Positions 24,727 to 33,650 of a stretch of 64,000 nucleotides of DNA are shown piece after piece. The notes beneath the pieces are model-generated. The model made no database searches. It was given only the letters and a program-made list of their open reading frames with translations, and was not told the DNA's origin. Position 1 is the stretch's first letter. Each line of letters begins with the position of its first letter. The position numbers and the translations under genes are program-made. The stretch comes from Laedolimicola ammoniilytica (GTDB lineage: Bacteria > Bacillota > Clostridia > Lachnospirales > Lachnospiraceae): the NCBI RefSeq assembly GCF_025567165.1, contig NZ_JAOQKC010000005.1:129818-193817 (forward strand), written 5' to 3'.

Positions 24727-25782
24727 TCAGGAGTGGGTTCCGTCTCCGCCAATCTCTGTGACGAGCCCGTCTACCTGTACCGTATCCCAGACTTTTTCGT
24801 CCACCTGAAGCGGTGTCTCTTCCGCCCAGGCGTCCTCCAGACTCTTAAGATGCTCCTGCTTCGCGGATTCCTTCAGTTCCTCCAGTCGGTCCGCGGTGGC
24901 GTCCTCATCCAGATCGGAGACATGCTGTATCACATACCAGCCTTCCTCCGTGGTGACGACCTCCGACACGCCGCCCACCGGCAGCTCCCGGGCCTTCTGC
25001 GCCACATCCGGGTGGGCTCCGCCGTCGGTCTCTTCATTAAAATACACGTCGATGACCGTATGGGGGTACTGTTCGCCCGCCGCTGAAATATCGCCAAGCT
25101 CTGCCGCCAGAGCCGCAAAATTCTCCGCGTCCTTCTGAATCTTCTGAAGCTCTTCCTCTGTAAATGGGGTGTAATTGCCCTCCAGATCATAGAGTCCTGT
25201 GTTGGAAAACAGTGCGTAGGTCAGCCTGCCGACCCTTGCCTCTTCCTCGCTTATCTCCGGCTCGTATTCCGCCCGGATAGCCTCAGCCACCTTACCCGCC
25301 AGCTCGTTGCGGGTAAGATAGCGTTCCACACTCTCCCGGTCCGCCCCGGCAGCCTTAAGCACCGCCTCTGTGTTATTTTCCATAAAATTCTGTGCCCGGA
25401 AGGCAATCTGCTCCTGCTCCTCGTCGGTCAGTGTCACGCCATACTCGGACGCGTGGGCGCACAGAAGATGGAGCTCCGTCAGGGTGTCCAGCACGCTGCT
25501 CTTCAGAAGCTCCGCCAGGGTCTGGCCGCTGTCGTCGGCCTCCTGCTGCCACAGGGTCTCCCCGAAGCTTTCATAGTAGGCGTATTCCCACTGCTCCTGC
25601 AGCATCCGGGTATAGAACAGGGCCTCTTCCAGGTAAATGGGTTCGTCGCCCAGGGTGGCCAGGGCCGTTCCGGTCTCCTGCTCCAGCGCCCGCGGAACGG
25701 ACGCTTCCCGTTTCCCGCAGCCGATCACCGTCACTGCCGCCAGCACCACAAGGATTCCAAGCTTCTTTAAATTTTTTCTCAT
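24727..25782 (-). CDS. parvulin-like peptidyl-prolyl isomerase lipoprotein, second copy
   Basis: 351 residues with lipobox TVIGCG (Cys about 22). The layout matches the neighbouring paralogue: N-terminal helical chaperone part (LLCAHASEYGVTLTDEEQEQIAF), then a parvulin-like region (TYALFSNTGLYDLEG to EVVTTEEGWYVIQHVSDLDEDAT). Its ATG overlaps the mfd stop by four bases (ATGA), so translation is coupled to mfd. A foldase next to mfd is a recurring arrangement in Firmicutes. I expect an extracellular protein-folding role. Catalytic residues are not certain from sequence alone. Confidence 0.82.
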   Translation of the reverse strand: MRKNLKKLGILVVLAAVTVIGCGKREASVPRALEQETGTALATLGDEPIYLEEALFYTRMLQEQWEYAYYESFGETLWQQEADDSGQTLAELLKSSVLDTLTELHLLCAHASEYGVTLTDEEQEQIAFRAQNFMENNTEAVLKAAGADRESVERYLTRNELAGKVAEAIRAEYEPEISEEEARVGRLTYALFSNTGLYDLEGNYTPFTEEELQKIQKDAENFAALAAELGDISAAGEQYPHTVIDVYFNEETDGGAHPDVAQKARELPVGGVSEVVTTEEGWYVIQHVSDLDEDATADRLEELKESAKQEHLKSLEDAWAEETPLQVDEKVWDTVQVDGLVTEIGGDGTHS

Positions 25783-28700
25783 GTACGATCCTCCAGCAAT
25801 TCCTGCATTTGTTCAAGGATGCTCTCCGCCAGCTTCAGGGGATCTGCCTCCTCGCCGCGGCTGTTCTTCTGTCTGCGGTAATAGAATGCCGGTTTCTCGC
25901 CTTTGATGAATTTCATCCTTCCGTCGAAGCGGGCCAGAAATTCCGGGAATGCCGCCGGGTTCAGTCTTGCCTTCTCATACAGAGCCAGCCGTATCTCATC
26001 GGGTTTCTCAACAATCTCTTTAACATATACGTTGTGAGCCCTGATTTTCAGACAGGCTACGGCAAGAAGATTTTGTACGGCCTTCGGAAGATCGCCGAAA
26101 CGATCCAGAAGCTCATCCTGCATGTCTTCACTCTCCTCGAAGGTCTCGATCCCGGCAATGCGCTTGTAGATGTCCAGCTTCTGGCTTTCACTGCGGATGT
26201 AGGTGCTTGGAATATAGGCGTCAATGTCCATATCCACCGTGGTCTGGAACTCGTCTTCATCCACATCCAGGCCCTTTTCCCGCTTCACGGCTTCGTTCAG
26301 CATCTTGCAGTACAGATCGTAACCCACAGCCTCCATATGGCCGTGCTGCTGCTCGCCCAGCAGATTGCCCGCGCCCCGGATTTCCAGATCCCGCATGGCG
26401 ATCTTGAAGCCGCTGCCCAGCTCCGTAAATTCCTTGATGGCGCCCAGACGCTTCTCGGCCACCTCTTTGAGCATCTTATCCCGCCGATACATGAGGAAGG
26501 CATAGGAAGTCCGGTTGGAACGGCCCACGCGGCCACGGAGCTGATAGAGCTGGGACAACCCTAAGTTATCCGCGTCGTGGATGATCATGGTATTGGCGTT
26601 GGAAATGTCCAGGCCGGTCTCTATAATGGTGGTGGACACCAGCACATCGATTTCCCCGTTGATAAAATCGAACATGATGCGCTCCAGTTCATGCTCCTTC
26701 ATCTGACCGTGGGCGAAGGCCACCGTGGCCTCCGGTACCAGCCCGGCCACCTGGGCCGCCACCTCTGCGATGTTATTGACACGATTGTATACATAATACA
26801 CCTGGCCGCCCCGGGACAGCTCCCGGCTGATGGCAGCACGGACCATCTCGCTGTCATATTCCATCACATAAGTCTGAATCGGCAGACGATCCTGGGGCGC
26901 TTCCTCCAGCACACTCATGTCGCGGATGCCGATGAGGCTCATATGCAGGGTTCGCGGAATCGGCGTGGCAGTCAGGGTCAGGACGTCCACATTTTCCTTA
27001 AGTTTCTTGATTTTCTCTTTGTGGGCTACGCCGAAGCGCTGCTCCTCGTCAATGATCAGAAGACCCAGATCCTTGAATTCCACATCGGAGGACAGGACCC
27101 GGTGGGTTCCGATGACGATGTCCACGAAGCCCTTTTTCAGATCCGTGATGGATTTCTTAATCTCGCCCGGAGTGCGGAACCGGGACAAAAGGTCGATGCG
27201 CACCGGGAAATCCTTCATGCGCTGAACGAAGGTATTATAATGCTGCTGGGCCAGAATCGTAGTCGGCACCAGGTAGACTACCTGTTTATTTTCCTGCACA
27301 GCCTTGAAGGCGGCGCGGATAGCGATCTCGGTCTTGCCGTAACCCACATCGCCGCAAATCAGGCGGTCCATAATCTTCGTACTCTCCATGTCCCGCTTGG
27401 TGGCTTCGATGGCCAGCTGCTGATCCTCCGTCTCCTCGAAGGGGAACAGCTCCTCGAACTCCGTCTGCCAGACCGTATCCGGGCCGTAAACATAGCCCTG
27501 CTTCTCCTGCCGGGCCGCGTAGAGCAGCACCAGATCTCTGGCCACCTCCTGCACAGCTCCACGGACCTTCGACTTGGTGCGGGTCCACTCGCTGCCGCCC
27601 AGGCGGTTCAGCTTGGGTTTTCTGGCGTCGGATCCGGCGTATTTCTGGATCATTTCCAACTGGGTCGCCAGGATGTAGAGATTGCCGCCCTTGGCGTATT
27701 CGATCTTGATGTAGTCCTTCATGACCTTGTCGACTTCTACCTTCTCAATGCCGCGGTAGATGCCGAGACCGTGATTTTCATGCACCACATAGTCGCCGGG
27801 CTTGATATCTGAGAAGCTCTGGATCTTCTGGCCCTCGTAGGTCTTCTGCTTCTTCCGCTTTTTTGTCTTCTCCCGGCCGAAGATATCGGTCTCGGAAATG
27901 ACAGCAAAGCGAAGCATCGGATACTCATACCCCCTGTGCAGGCTGCCGTGGACCACCATGATTTCTGACGGGTTCACGACGCGCCCGGGATCCTCGCTGT
28001 AGAAGCTGTTCAGCTCCTCGTCCTGCAGATCCGCCGCCAGACGCCTGGCTCTGGTTCCGGAAGCACACATGAGGATGATGGCGTACTTTTCTTTCTTCCA
28101 GCGCTTCAGATCTTTCACCAGGGTGGGGAAGCTGTTGTTGTAAGGATTGATGGAACGGGCGTCGATCTGATAGCGGCCTGTGACCTCCCATTCCGGCGCT
28201 TTCTGCTCCAGCAGGCTGAAGGCCAGGCAGTTTCTCCGGTTCAGGCGGGACGTGATCTCCTCGCTTCCATATAAGAGGCGTGCCTCCTCGGGCAGGGCCT
28301 CTCCTTTGGCCGCCCGATTGGCCATGCTTTCCTCGAATTCTTTCTCTACGGTGCGGCCCTTTTCCAGAATCCGGGTAGGCTCATCCAGGAAAATCAGGGA
28401 TTTACCCGGTTCAAAATAGTCCAAGAAGCTGACGGTCTCCTCTTTTTCATCGGGCACTGGTTCCGCCGCCGGATAAATGACAATTTCTTCCAGATTTTCC
28501 ATGGAACGCTGGCTTTCCACATCAAAGCTTCGGATGGAATCCACCTCGTCGTCCCAGAACTCGATCCGCCAGGGGGCGTCCTCGGTCAGGGCATAGATAT
28601 CCACGATGCCACCGCGGACGGCGAACTGGCCTGGAGCCTCCACCTGGATCTCCCGTTCGTAGCCCAGACGGCTCAGCTTCTCCGCCAGGGCGTCGATCTG

Positions 28701-29135
28701 GACAATGCTGTCCTGGCCGATACACAGAATGGAGTCTTCCACTTTTTTCAGGGGGCGCAGGCGATCCATCAGGCCGTCGAAGGTGGTAATCACCGTGACT
28801 TCTTCCCGGGTAAGCAGGGCCTGCAGGGCGCGGACTCTCTGCTGCACCAGCAGGTTACCCTGCATGTCTGCATGGAAAAACAGGAAATCCTTCGCCTGAT
28901 AGAGGACGGCCTGCCGGTCGAAATACCGGCAGTCTTCGTAGATTTCCTTTGCTTTCTGTTCGCTGTAGGTGATGATCAGCCTCTGTCTATAGCCCTGCCA
29001 CAGGGCACAGGCCGCGTGTACCTTCTGGGAGTCTACGCAGCCGGAGATCCAGAGGACTCCTTTATTTTTTTTCAGCTTTTCGGCGATCTGCCCGTAGGCG
29101 CCAAGCTGCTGAAAGGGCTTGATAAATGCTTGCAT
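25779..29135 (-). CDS. mfd: transcription-repair coupling factor
   Basis: About 1118 residues, full length. It removes RNA polymerase stalled at DNA lesions and recruits UvrA. Domains in order: UvrB-like N-terminus, the RNA-polymerase-interacting CarD-like domain (KPGDYVVHENHGLGIYRGIEKV), the RecG-like translocase with Walker A GDVGYGKTEIAIRAAF, DEEQRFG box and QLRGRVGRS motif, and the C-terminal TRCF domain. I place the start at MQAFIKPF (GAGG six bases upstream); a frame-compatible ATG at 29156 lies inside the stem of a repeat without a ribosome site. It follows pth, as in Bacillus. Confidence 0.95.
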   Translation of the reverse strand: MQAFIKPFQQLGAYGQIAEKLKKNKGVLWISGCVDSQKVHAACALWQGYRQRLIITYSEQKAKEIYEDCRYFDRQAVLYQAKDFLFFHADMQGNLLVQQRVRALQALLTREEVTVITTFDGLMDRLRPLKKVEDSILCIGQDSIVQIDALAEKLSRLGYEREIQVEAPGQFAVRGGIVDIYALTEDAPWRIEFWDDEVDSIRSFDVESQRSMENLEEIVIYPAAEPVPDEKEETVSFLDYFEPGKSLIFLDEPTRILEKGRTVEKEFEESMANRAAKGEALPEEARLLYGSEEITSRLNRRNCLAFSLLEQKAPEWEVTGRYQIDARSINPYNNSFPTLVKDLKRWKKEKYAIILMCASGTRARRLAADLQDEELNSFYSEDPGRVVNPSEIMVVHGSLHRGYEYPMLRFAVISETDIFGREKTKKRKKQKTYEGQKIQSFSDIKPGDYVVHENHGLGIYRGIEKVEVDKVMKDYIKIEYAKGGNLYILATQLEMIQKYAGSDARKPKLNRLGGSEWTRTKSKVRGAVQEVARDLVLLYAARQEKQGYVYGPDTVWQTEFEELFPFEETEDQQLAIEATKRDMESTKIMDRLICGDVGYGKTEIAIRAAFKAVQENKQVVYLVPTTILAQQHYNTFVQRMKDFPVRIDLLSRFRTPGEIKKSITDLKKGFVDIVIGTHRVLSSDVEFKDLGLLIIDEEQRFGVAHKEKIKKLKENVDVLTLTATPIPRTLHMSLIGIRDMSVLEEAPQDRLPIQTYVMEYDSEMVRAAISRELSRGGQVYYVYNRVNNIAEVAAQVAGLVPEATVAFAHGQMKEHELERIMFDFINGEIDVLVSTTIIETGLDISNANTMIIHDADNLGLSQLYQLRGRVGRSNRTSYAFLMYRRDKMLKEVAEKRLGAIKEFTELGSGFKIAMRDLEIRGAGNLLGEQQHGHMEAVGYDLYCKMLNEAVKREKGLDVDEDEFQTTVDMDIDAYIPSTYIRSESQKLDIYKRIAGIETFEESEDMQDELLDRFGDLPKAVQNLLAVACLKIRAHNVYVKEIVEKPDEIRLALYEKARLNPAAFPEFLARFDGRMKFIKGEKPAFYYRRQKNSRGEEADPLKLAESILEQMQELLEDRT

Positions 29136-29136
29136 G

Positions 29137-29290
29137 CTGCACCTCTGATAAGTCATAACAGTTCAGTACCTGAACTGTTATAATGCAAAATCCATGAAAA
29201 TCAGCTTCACTGATGGGATTTTGCACTCCTGAATCACTTTCTTACGCCTTCAGCAGCAAGTGCTTCAGGCTACTTCATAGTTACTGCTTT
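29137..29290. repeat. dispersed structured element, family B copy 1
   Basis: Fills the mfd-pth gap. Stems: TAACAGTTCA/TGAACTGTTA (29156/29171), TGCAAAATCC/GGATTTTGCA (29184/29216) enclosing ATCAG/CTGAT, and GCCT/AGGC further right. The joining text CCTGAATCACTTTCTTACGCC recurs exactly at 53935-53955. Paired bases differ in a compensating way between the copies. Confidence 0.78.
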
Positions 29291-29304
29291 CTCTTAGTTA
29301 CTAT

Positions 29305-29880
29305 TTATTCATGCTTTTTCTTATTATACAGGTTCATGGCTTCGTCGGTGCGATCCTGAACCATCAGCTCTACGGCGTCCGCGGCCTGGGCGATGGCTTC
29401 TTCGACTTTTTGGCGATCCTCCTGGGTAAAATGGCCGAGGACGTAGGCGGCCAGGTCGTAGTCTTTCGGTTTTTCGCCTACGCCGACGCGGACACGTTTA
29501 AATTCCTGGGTGCCCAGGTGGGCGATGATGTCTTTGATGCCATTGTGGCCACCGGCGCTGCCTTTTTTACGGACACGGATGTAACCGGGCTCCAGAGCGA
29601 TGTCATCGTAGATGACGATGACTTCGGTGGCGGGGTCTAACTTATAGAAGTTCACGGCCTCGCCGATGCTGTTGCCGCTCAGGTTCATGTAAGTCTGAGG
29701 CTTCAGAAGAAGGACTTTCTGGCCCTCAATGATGCCGGTTCCGCAGATGGCCTGGAATTTTTTGGTGTTCATGGAGATGTGGTAGCGGTCGGCGAGATAC
29801 GTGATCGTGTCAAAGCCGATGTTGTGGCGGGTGTGATCGTATTGTGCGGTGGGGTTGCCAAGGCCGGCGATGATATACAT
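29305..29880 (-). CDS. pth: peptidyl-tRNA hydrolase
   Basis: 191 residues, typical. It cleaves peptidyl-tRNA released from ribosomes, recycling tRNA. Key residues are visible: GLGNPTAQYDHTRHNIGF with the catalytic His19 in RHNIGF, KPQTYMNLSG with the binding Asn, and VIYDDIALEPG with the acidic residue. Neighbours mfd (downstream) and spoVG (upstream) match the conserved spoVG-pth-mfd order of Firmicutes. Its 5' region contains a long inverted repeat. Confidence 0.95.
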   Translation of the reverse strand: MYIIAGLGNPTAQYDHTRHNIGFDTITYLADRYHISMNTKKFQAICGTGIIEGQKVLLLKPQTYMNLSGNSIGEAVNFYKLDPATEVIVIYDDIALEPGYIRVRKKGSAGGHNGIKDIIAHLGTQEFKRVRVGVGEKPKDYDLAAYVLGHFTQEDRQKVEEAIAQAADAVELMVQDRTDEAMNLYNKKKHE

Positions 29881-29917
29881 GGTGGGGTTCTCCTTTTTCT
29901 ATTTTCTATGACGGACG

Positions 29918-29986
29918 CTCTGCAGGGTTCGGAAATCGTGTGTTCGGACGTTTCACGGACACCCTGATTTCCCGAATCCCACAGAG
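29918..29986 (-). other. long hairpin in the pth 5' region
   Basis: The 20-base arm 29918-29937 (begins CTCTGCAGGG, ends GGAAATC) pairs with 29966-29986 (GATTTCC to CACAGAG) with few mismatches, with inner GTGT/ACAC pairing. It would form in the leader of pth and may affect its expression. Confidence 0.55.
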
Positions 29987-30004
29987 CTGGTTATGGTGAA
30001 CTAC

Positions 30005-30044
30005 CGGGGGAAGCACCGCGGCCTGAGGCCGTGAGTGCTTCCGG
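30005..30044. other. GC-rich hairpin upstream of pth
   Basis: GGAAGCAC pairs with GTGCTTCC, enclosing CGGCCT/AGGCCG. No T-run follows on either side. It is the second of three large hairpins in the 542-base gap between pth and spoVG. Confidence 0.5.
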
Positions 30045-30103
30045 GTTGTTTGAGTCGATAGGGTTCTTTCTTTCCTATCATACAGGAGTTTTGCGGCGTT
30101 GGC

Positions 30104-30347
30104 AAGGGGCGAGGCCTCACTACGTAGTGTGGCGGGACAGATAGGGGGTGGGGGACGTTAGCGTATTTCCCGTAGGGAGGAGCAGGCTGGCAGGGCTCAT
30201 GGGCGCCTGTTTGAGGCCGGAGGCCGAGTTGCGCAGGAATGAGCCCGGATCGGCCGCCTGCGACGAGTAGGGAAATCCGCGTGTCCCCCACCCCCTATCT
30301 GTCCCGCCGCACGCTCGTCCCCAACACACCCTCCGCCTCGCGTCCCC
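30104..30347 (+). ncRNA. candidate long-hairpin structured RNA or inverted-repeat element
   Basis: Arms 30127-30156 and 30283-30312 pair over 30 positions, 29 Watson-Crick and one T-G. Outside them GCGAGGC/GCCTCGC and AAGGGG/CCCCTT pair. Inside, ATTTCCC/GGGAAAT, GCAGGC/GCCTGC and GGGCTCAT/ATGAGCCC pair, so about 245 bases form one long rod. The T-G pair holds only in plus-strand RNA. I see no ORF, and no match to SRP RNA, tmRNA, RNase P RNA or a 6S consensus that I can recall. A miniature inverted-repeat element is the alternative. Confidence 0.5.
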
Positions 30348-30360
30348 TTCCACAACCGTG

Positions 30361-30398
30361 CAAAAAAGGCGCCGCCCCTTCCGGACGACGCCTTCCCC
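30361..30398 (-). terminator. terminator of spoVG
   Basis: On the minus strand AAGGCGTCGTCC pairs with GGGGCGGCGCCTT (two U-G pairs) around GGAA, followed by six T. Confidence 0.85.
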
Positions 30399-30422
30399 CT
30401 ACATTATATCTCGCTCCACTAG

Positions 30423-30698
30423 CTAAGCCTCTTCTTCTGCCTCTACCAAAGCTGCCTCGTACTTATCCAGAATGATTGTCTGAATGTGATCTCTGGTGCC
30501 GGAGTTGATGGGATGTGCGATATCCCGGTATTCTCCGTCAGACGCTTTTCTGCTCGGCATCGCGATAAACAGTCCTTTTTCGCCCTCGATCACCTTGATA
30601 TCATGAACCACAAATTCATCATCAATGGTAATCGACACGACGGCCTTCATCTTACCTTCCTTTGACACCTTCCGTACGCGTACGTCTGTAATCTGCAT
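30423..30698 (-). CDS. spoVG: septation and sporulation regulator SpoVG
   Basis: 91 residues, typical length. The MQITDVRVRKVSKEGKMKAVVSITIDDEFVVHDIKVIEGEKGLFIAMPSRK sequence is diagnostic, and the C-terminus is the usual variable acidic tail. SpoVG binds nucleic acids and influences septation, sporulation and, in pathogens, surface gene expression. It lies 73 bases downstream of glgD in the same direction, so it may be partly cotranscribed with glgCD. The RBS AGGAAG is close to the ATG. I did not find a convincing sigma-H promoter. Confidence 0.95.
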   Translation of the reverse strand: MQITDVRVRKVSKEGKMKAVVSITIDDEFVVHDIKVIEGEKGLFIAMPSRKASDGEYRDIAHPINSGTRDHIQTIILDKYEAALVEAEEEA

Positions 30699-30771
30699 AC
30701 TTCCTGCCCCTTTCTTCTGCCCTTTTCAGGTCAGTTTATCATTTCAGTGCTCTCTTGTGGGCCGTCAGTCG

Positions 30772-31890
30772 TTACAGTACGTAACGCTCATTTTTCTCGA
30801 CGACTATCTTAACCCCATGCTCACCGATATAGCGAGAGTTGGCACGAATTGTATCACGACTTTCTACGATGCAGTTCTCTATGTAAGTATTATCGCCGAT
30901 ATACACTTCGTTGAGAATAATGGAGTTTTTAATCACACAGTTATTCCCCACGAACACTTTCTTAAATAAGATGGAATTCTCCACGGTTCCGTTGATGATA
31001 CAGCCGCTGGATACCAGTGAGTTTTTCACATCTGCGCCTGGATTATACTTGGCCGGAGGAAGATCCAGCACCTTGGAGTATACGTCCGGGTAGGTCTTGA
31101 AGAAGTATTTGCGGACGTCCGCCTTCAGGAAATCCATATTGGTCTCGTAGTAGGATTCTACGGACGCGATGTTGCTCCAGTAATCTGTGGTACGGTACGC
31201 AAAGATTCTCTTCAGGTTCTTATAACGAATCAGGATGTCGCGCACGAAATCGTAGCGATCCTCCTGGGCACATTTCTCGATCAGCTCAATGAGCTGTCTT
31301 CTGCGGATCACATAGATACCGCAGGATATGGTGCTGATCTGGGACTCCACCGGCTTCTCCTCGAATTCGGTGATGCGCCCTTCTTCGTCGGTCTTCACTA
31401 CGCCGAAGCGGGATACATCGGTGCCCATCGGCATGTCCTTACATACTACAGTAATGTCGGCCTTTTTCTCGATGTGGTATTCCAGCACTTTATTGTAATC
31501 CATCTTGTAGACTGCGTCTCCGGACGCGATGATTACATATGGTTCATGACTTTTCTTCAGCCAGTCCAGATTCTGATAGATGGAATCTGCAGTTCCACGA
31601 TACCAGGAGCTGTTCTCTGCAGTAATCGTCGGTGTGAAGATATACAGGCCTCCCTGCTTTCTTCCGAAGTCCCACCATTTGGATGAATTCAGGTGTTCGT
31701 TCAGGGAGCGCGCGTTATACTGTGTCAGCACTGCTACTCTCTGGATATGGGAGTTGGACATGTTGCTGAGCGCGAAGTCAATGCTCCGGTAACTGCCTGC
31801 CACGGGCATAGCCGCTACGGCGCGCTTGTTGGATAACTCTCTCATTCGGTGGTTATTTCCGCCTGCCAGTACAATTCCTATCGCTCTCAT
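30772..31890 (-). CDS. glgD: GlgD, regulatory-type subunit of glucose-1-phosphate adenylyltransferase
   Basis: 372 residues. The fold matches ADP-glucose pyrophosphorylase, with an N-terminal nucleotidyltransferase domain and a C-terminal left-handed beta helix (NNCVIKNSIILNEVYIGDNTYIENC). The catalytic loop is altered: LAGGNNHRMRELSNKRAVAAMPVAG replaces the GGxGxRLxxLT-KPAVxFGG form of GlgC. This is how GlgD proteins of Firmicutes differ. It probably forms a hetero-oligomer with GlgC and raises its activity in glycogen synthesis. Its start overlaps the glgC stop (TAATG). Confidence 0.9.
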   Translation of the reverse strand: MRAIGIVLAGGNNHRMRELSNKRAVAAMPVAGSYRSIDFALSNMSNSHIQRVAVLTQYNARSLNEHLNSSKWWDFGRKQGGLYIFTPTITAENSSWYRGTADSIYQNLDWLKKSHEPYVIIASGDAVYKMDYNKVLEYHIEKKADITVVCKDMPMGTDVSRFGVVKTDEEGRITEFEEKPVESQISTISCGIYVIRRRQLIELIEKCAQEDRYDFVRDILIRYKNLKRIFAYRTTDYWSNIASVESYYETNMDFLKADVRKYFFKTYPDVYSKVLDLPPAKYNPGADVKNSLVSSGCIINGTVENSILFKKVFVGNNCVIKNSIILNEVYIGDNTYIENCIVESRDTIRANSRYIGEHGVKIVVEKNERYVL

Positions 31891-33161
31891 TACCGTTCAC
31901 CTGCCTTTATTAATGTCTCGCCGCTTGCCAGCACGCCTTCGTCGTAATCATCCGGCGTGGTATCCCCGGAAATAGCGGTGTTCTTTCCTATCTTTACATT
32001 AGGCGGTATGTAGGAATTCTCTCCGATAGTAACCAGTCCAAAGGAGTAAATCTTCGGCTGTACCTTGTTCGGAACCTCCTCGCCGATGCCCATCTGTACG
32101 CCGTCGGAAATCTCAGCCTCTTCCGCGATGATGGCTCTGTCGATAGTACAGTTCTCGCCGATGGTCGTATTCTTCATGATAATGGAGTCGCGCACCACTG
32201 TGCCCTTTCCTATGGTAACGCCGGCGCCGATAACAGAATTGTATACATCTCCGTATATCTCGGCTCCTCCGGTAATCAGGCTTTTCTCAATCTTGGATTC
32301 CGCGGATACATACTGAGGCGGTACGGCGTCGCTCTTGGTATAAATCTTCCAGAATTCTTCATAGAGGTTGAATTCCGGAATGATATCGATGAGCTCCATG
32401 TTCGCTTCCCAGTAAGAACCGAGGGTTCCTACGTCCTTCCAGTAGCCGTTAAACTCGAAGGCAAACAGACGGTTGCCATTGTCATGGCAGTACGGGATGA
32501 TATGTTTTCCGAAATCACAGTTTGGCTGGCTGGAAAGCTGAATCAGCGCATTCCGCAGGATCGGCCAACTGAAGATATAGATACCCATGGAAGCCAGATT
32601 GCTTCTGGGGTGCTCCGGCTTCTCTTCGAACTCTGTAATCTGGTTATTGTCATCGGTGATCATGATGCCGAAACGATTGGCTTCTTCCATCGGTACCGGC
32701 ATAACGGCAATCGTTACGTCCGCGTTATTTTCCTTATGGAAATCCAGCATCACCTGGTAATCCATCTTATAGATATGGTCTCCGGAAAGGATCAGTACGT
32801 AATCCGGATTATAGGTATCAATGTAATCCAGATTCTGGTAAATCGCATTGGCTGTTCCGGTATACCATTCGCTGTTTGTACTCTTCTCATACGGCGGGAG
32901 TACAGTTACACCGCCCACGTTGCGATCCAGATCCCACGGCATTCCAATTCCGATATGGGTGTTCAGACGCAACGGCTGATACTGTGTCAGAACTCCGACC
33001 GTATCTACACCTGAATTGATGCAGTTGCTCAACGGGAAATCAATTATTCTGTACTTTCCACCGAAAGATACAGCGGGCTTCGCTACTTTCGCAGTTAAAA
33101 CCCCGAGACGGCTTCCCTGACCGCCAGCCAGCAGCATGGCTATCATTTCTTTCTTAATCAC
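31890..33161 (-). CDS. glgC: glucose-1-phosphate adenylyltransferase
   Basis: 423 residues, full length. It makes ADP-glucose from ATP and glucose 1-phosphate, the committed step of glycogen synthesis. LAGGQGSRLGVLTAKVAKPAVSFGGKYRIIDFPLSNC (residues 11-47) holds the catalytic and allosteric residues, and FEEKPEHPRSN and GTANAIYQNLDYID are also typical. The C-terminal beta helix is present. It is the first gene of glgCD; glycogen synthase and branching enzyme genes are not in the window. malQ is, in a different operon. Confidence 0.94.
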   Translation of the reverse strand: MIKKEMIAMLLAGGQGSRLGVLTAKVAKPAVSFGGKYRIIDFPLSNCINSGVDTVGVLTQYQPLRLNTHIGIGMPWDLDRNVGGVTVLPPYEKSTNSEWYTGTANAIYQNLDYIDTYNPDYVLILSGDHIYKMDYQVMLDFHKENNADVTIAVMPVPMEEANRFGIMITDDNNQITEFEEKPEHPRSNLASMGIYIFSWPILRNALIQLSSQPNCDFGKHIIPYCHDNGNRLFAFEFNGYWKDVGTLGSYWEANMELIDIIPEFNLYEEFWKIYTKSDAVPPQYVSAESKIEKSLITGGAEIYGDVYNSVIGAGVTIGKGTVVRDSIIMKNTTIGENCTIDRAIIAEEAEISDGVQMGIGEEVPNKVQPKIYSFGLVTIGENSYIPPNVKIGKNTAISGDTTPDDYDEGVLASGETLIKAGER

Positions 33162-33255
33162 CTAATCACCTCTTGCCCAAGTTTTTCATTCATGTCCCAT
33201 CTTTTTGTCCAATCAGTAACAAAAATCCTCCCCATTTGTCACTGGTTTCTAACAT

Positions 33256-33284
33256 ATTATACCATACCATTTGTAAATAGTGAA
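33256..33284 (-). promoter_or_regulatory. promoter of glgCD
   Basis: On the minus strand TTCACT (33279-33284), 17 bases, then TGG-TATAAT (33256-33261), an extended -10 element compensating for a weak -35. Confidence 0.6.
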
Positions 33285-33520
33285 CATGAAATTGGAAAAT
33301 TTTGATTTTATTTTAAACATTTTGTGACAGTTTCAGAATCCAGAATTCGACATATTATCTATTATGTATTAAAATCAGGTTAATTTCTTGTTTAATATTC
33401 ATATTAAAACCCTATATCAGTATATTTTTTCCGTTTTTTCACAAAACACCAATATGAGATTTCCACTCATTTCCAGAGCCTGATGGTACAAATCGCACAA
33501 AGGTCTTTCTGCCAAGCCCA
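33285..33520. other. AT-rich gap between divergent glgC and murC
   Basis: Very AT-rich sequence with no credible ORF and no strong repeat. It separates the leftward glgC promoter from the rightward murC promoter. I see nothing else definite in it. Confidence 0.5.
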
Positions 33521-33523
33521 ACC

Positions 33524-33552
33524 TTGCCAACTTTCTGCTCTAATGCTATACT
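33524..33552 (+). promoter_or_regulatory. promoter of murC
   Basis: TTGCCA (33524-33529), 17 bases and TATACT (33547-33552), about 100 bases ahead of the ATG. Confidence 0.65.
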
Positions 33553-33650
33553 ATTGCTATATAAAATGTGACAGGGAATATCTGGAATTTTTCCAGGCTT
33601 CCTGCGCACGCAAATTCAAAAACCATAGAAAAAACGAGGATGTGTATAGT

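Noticed and set aside
30104..30347. SRP RNA, 6S RNA or tmRNA
   Set aside because: The apical SRP motif, the tmRNA start and a central 6S-like bubble could not be found; left as unidentified.
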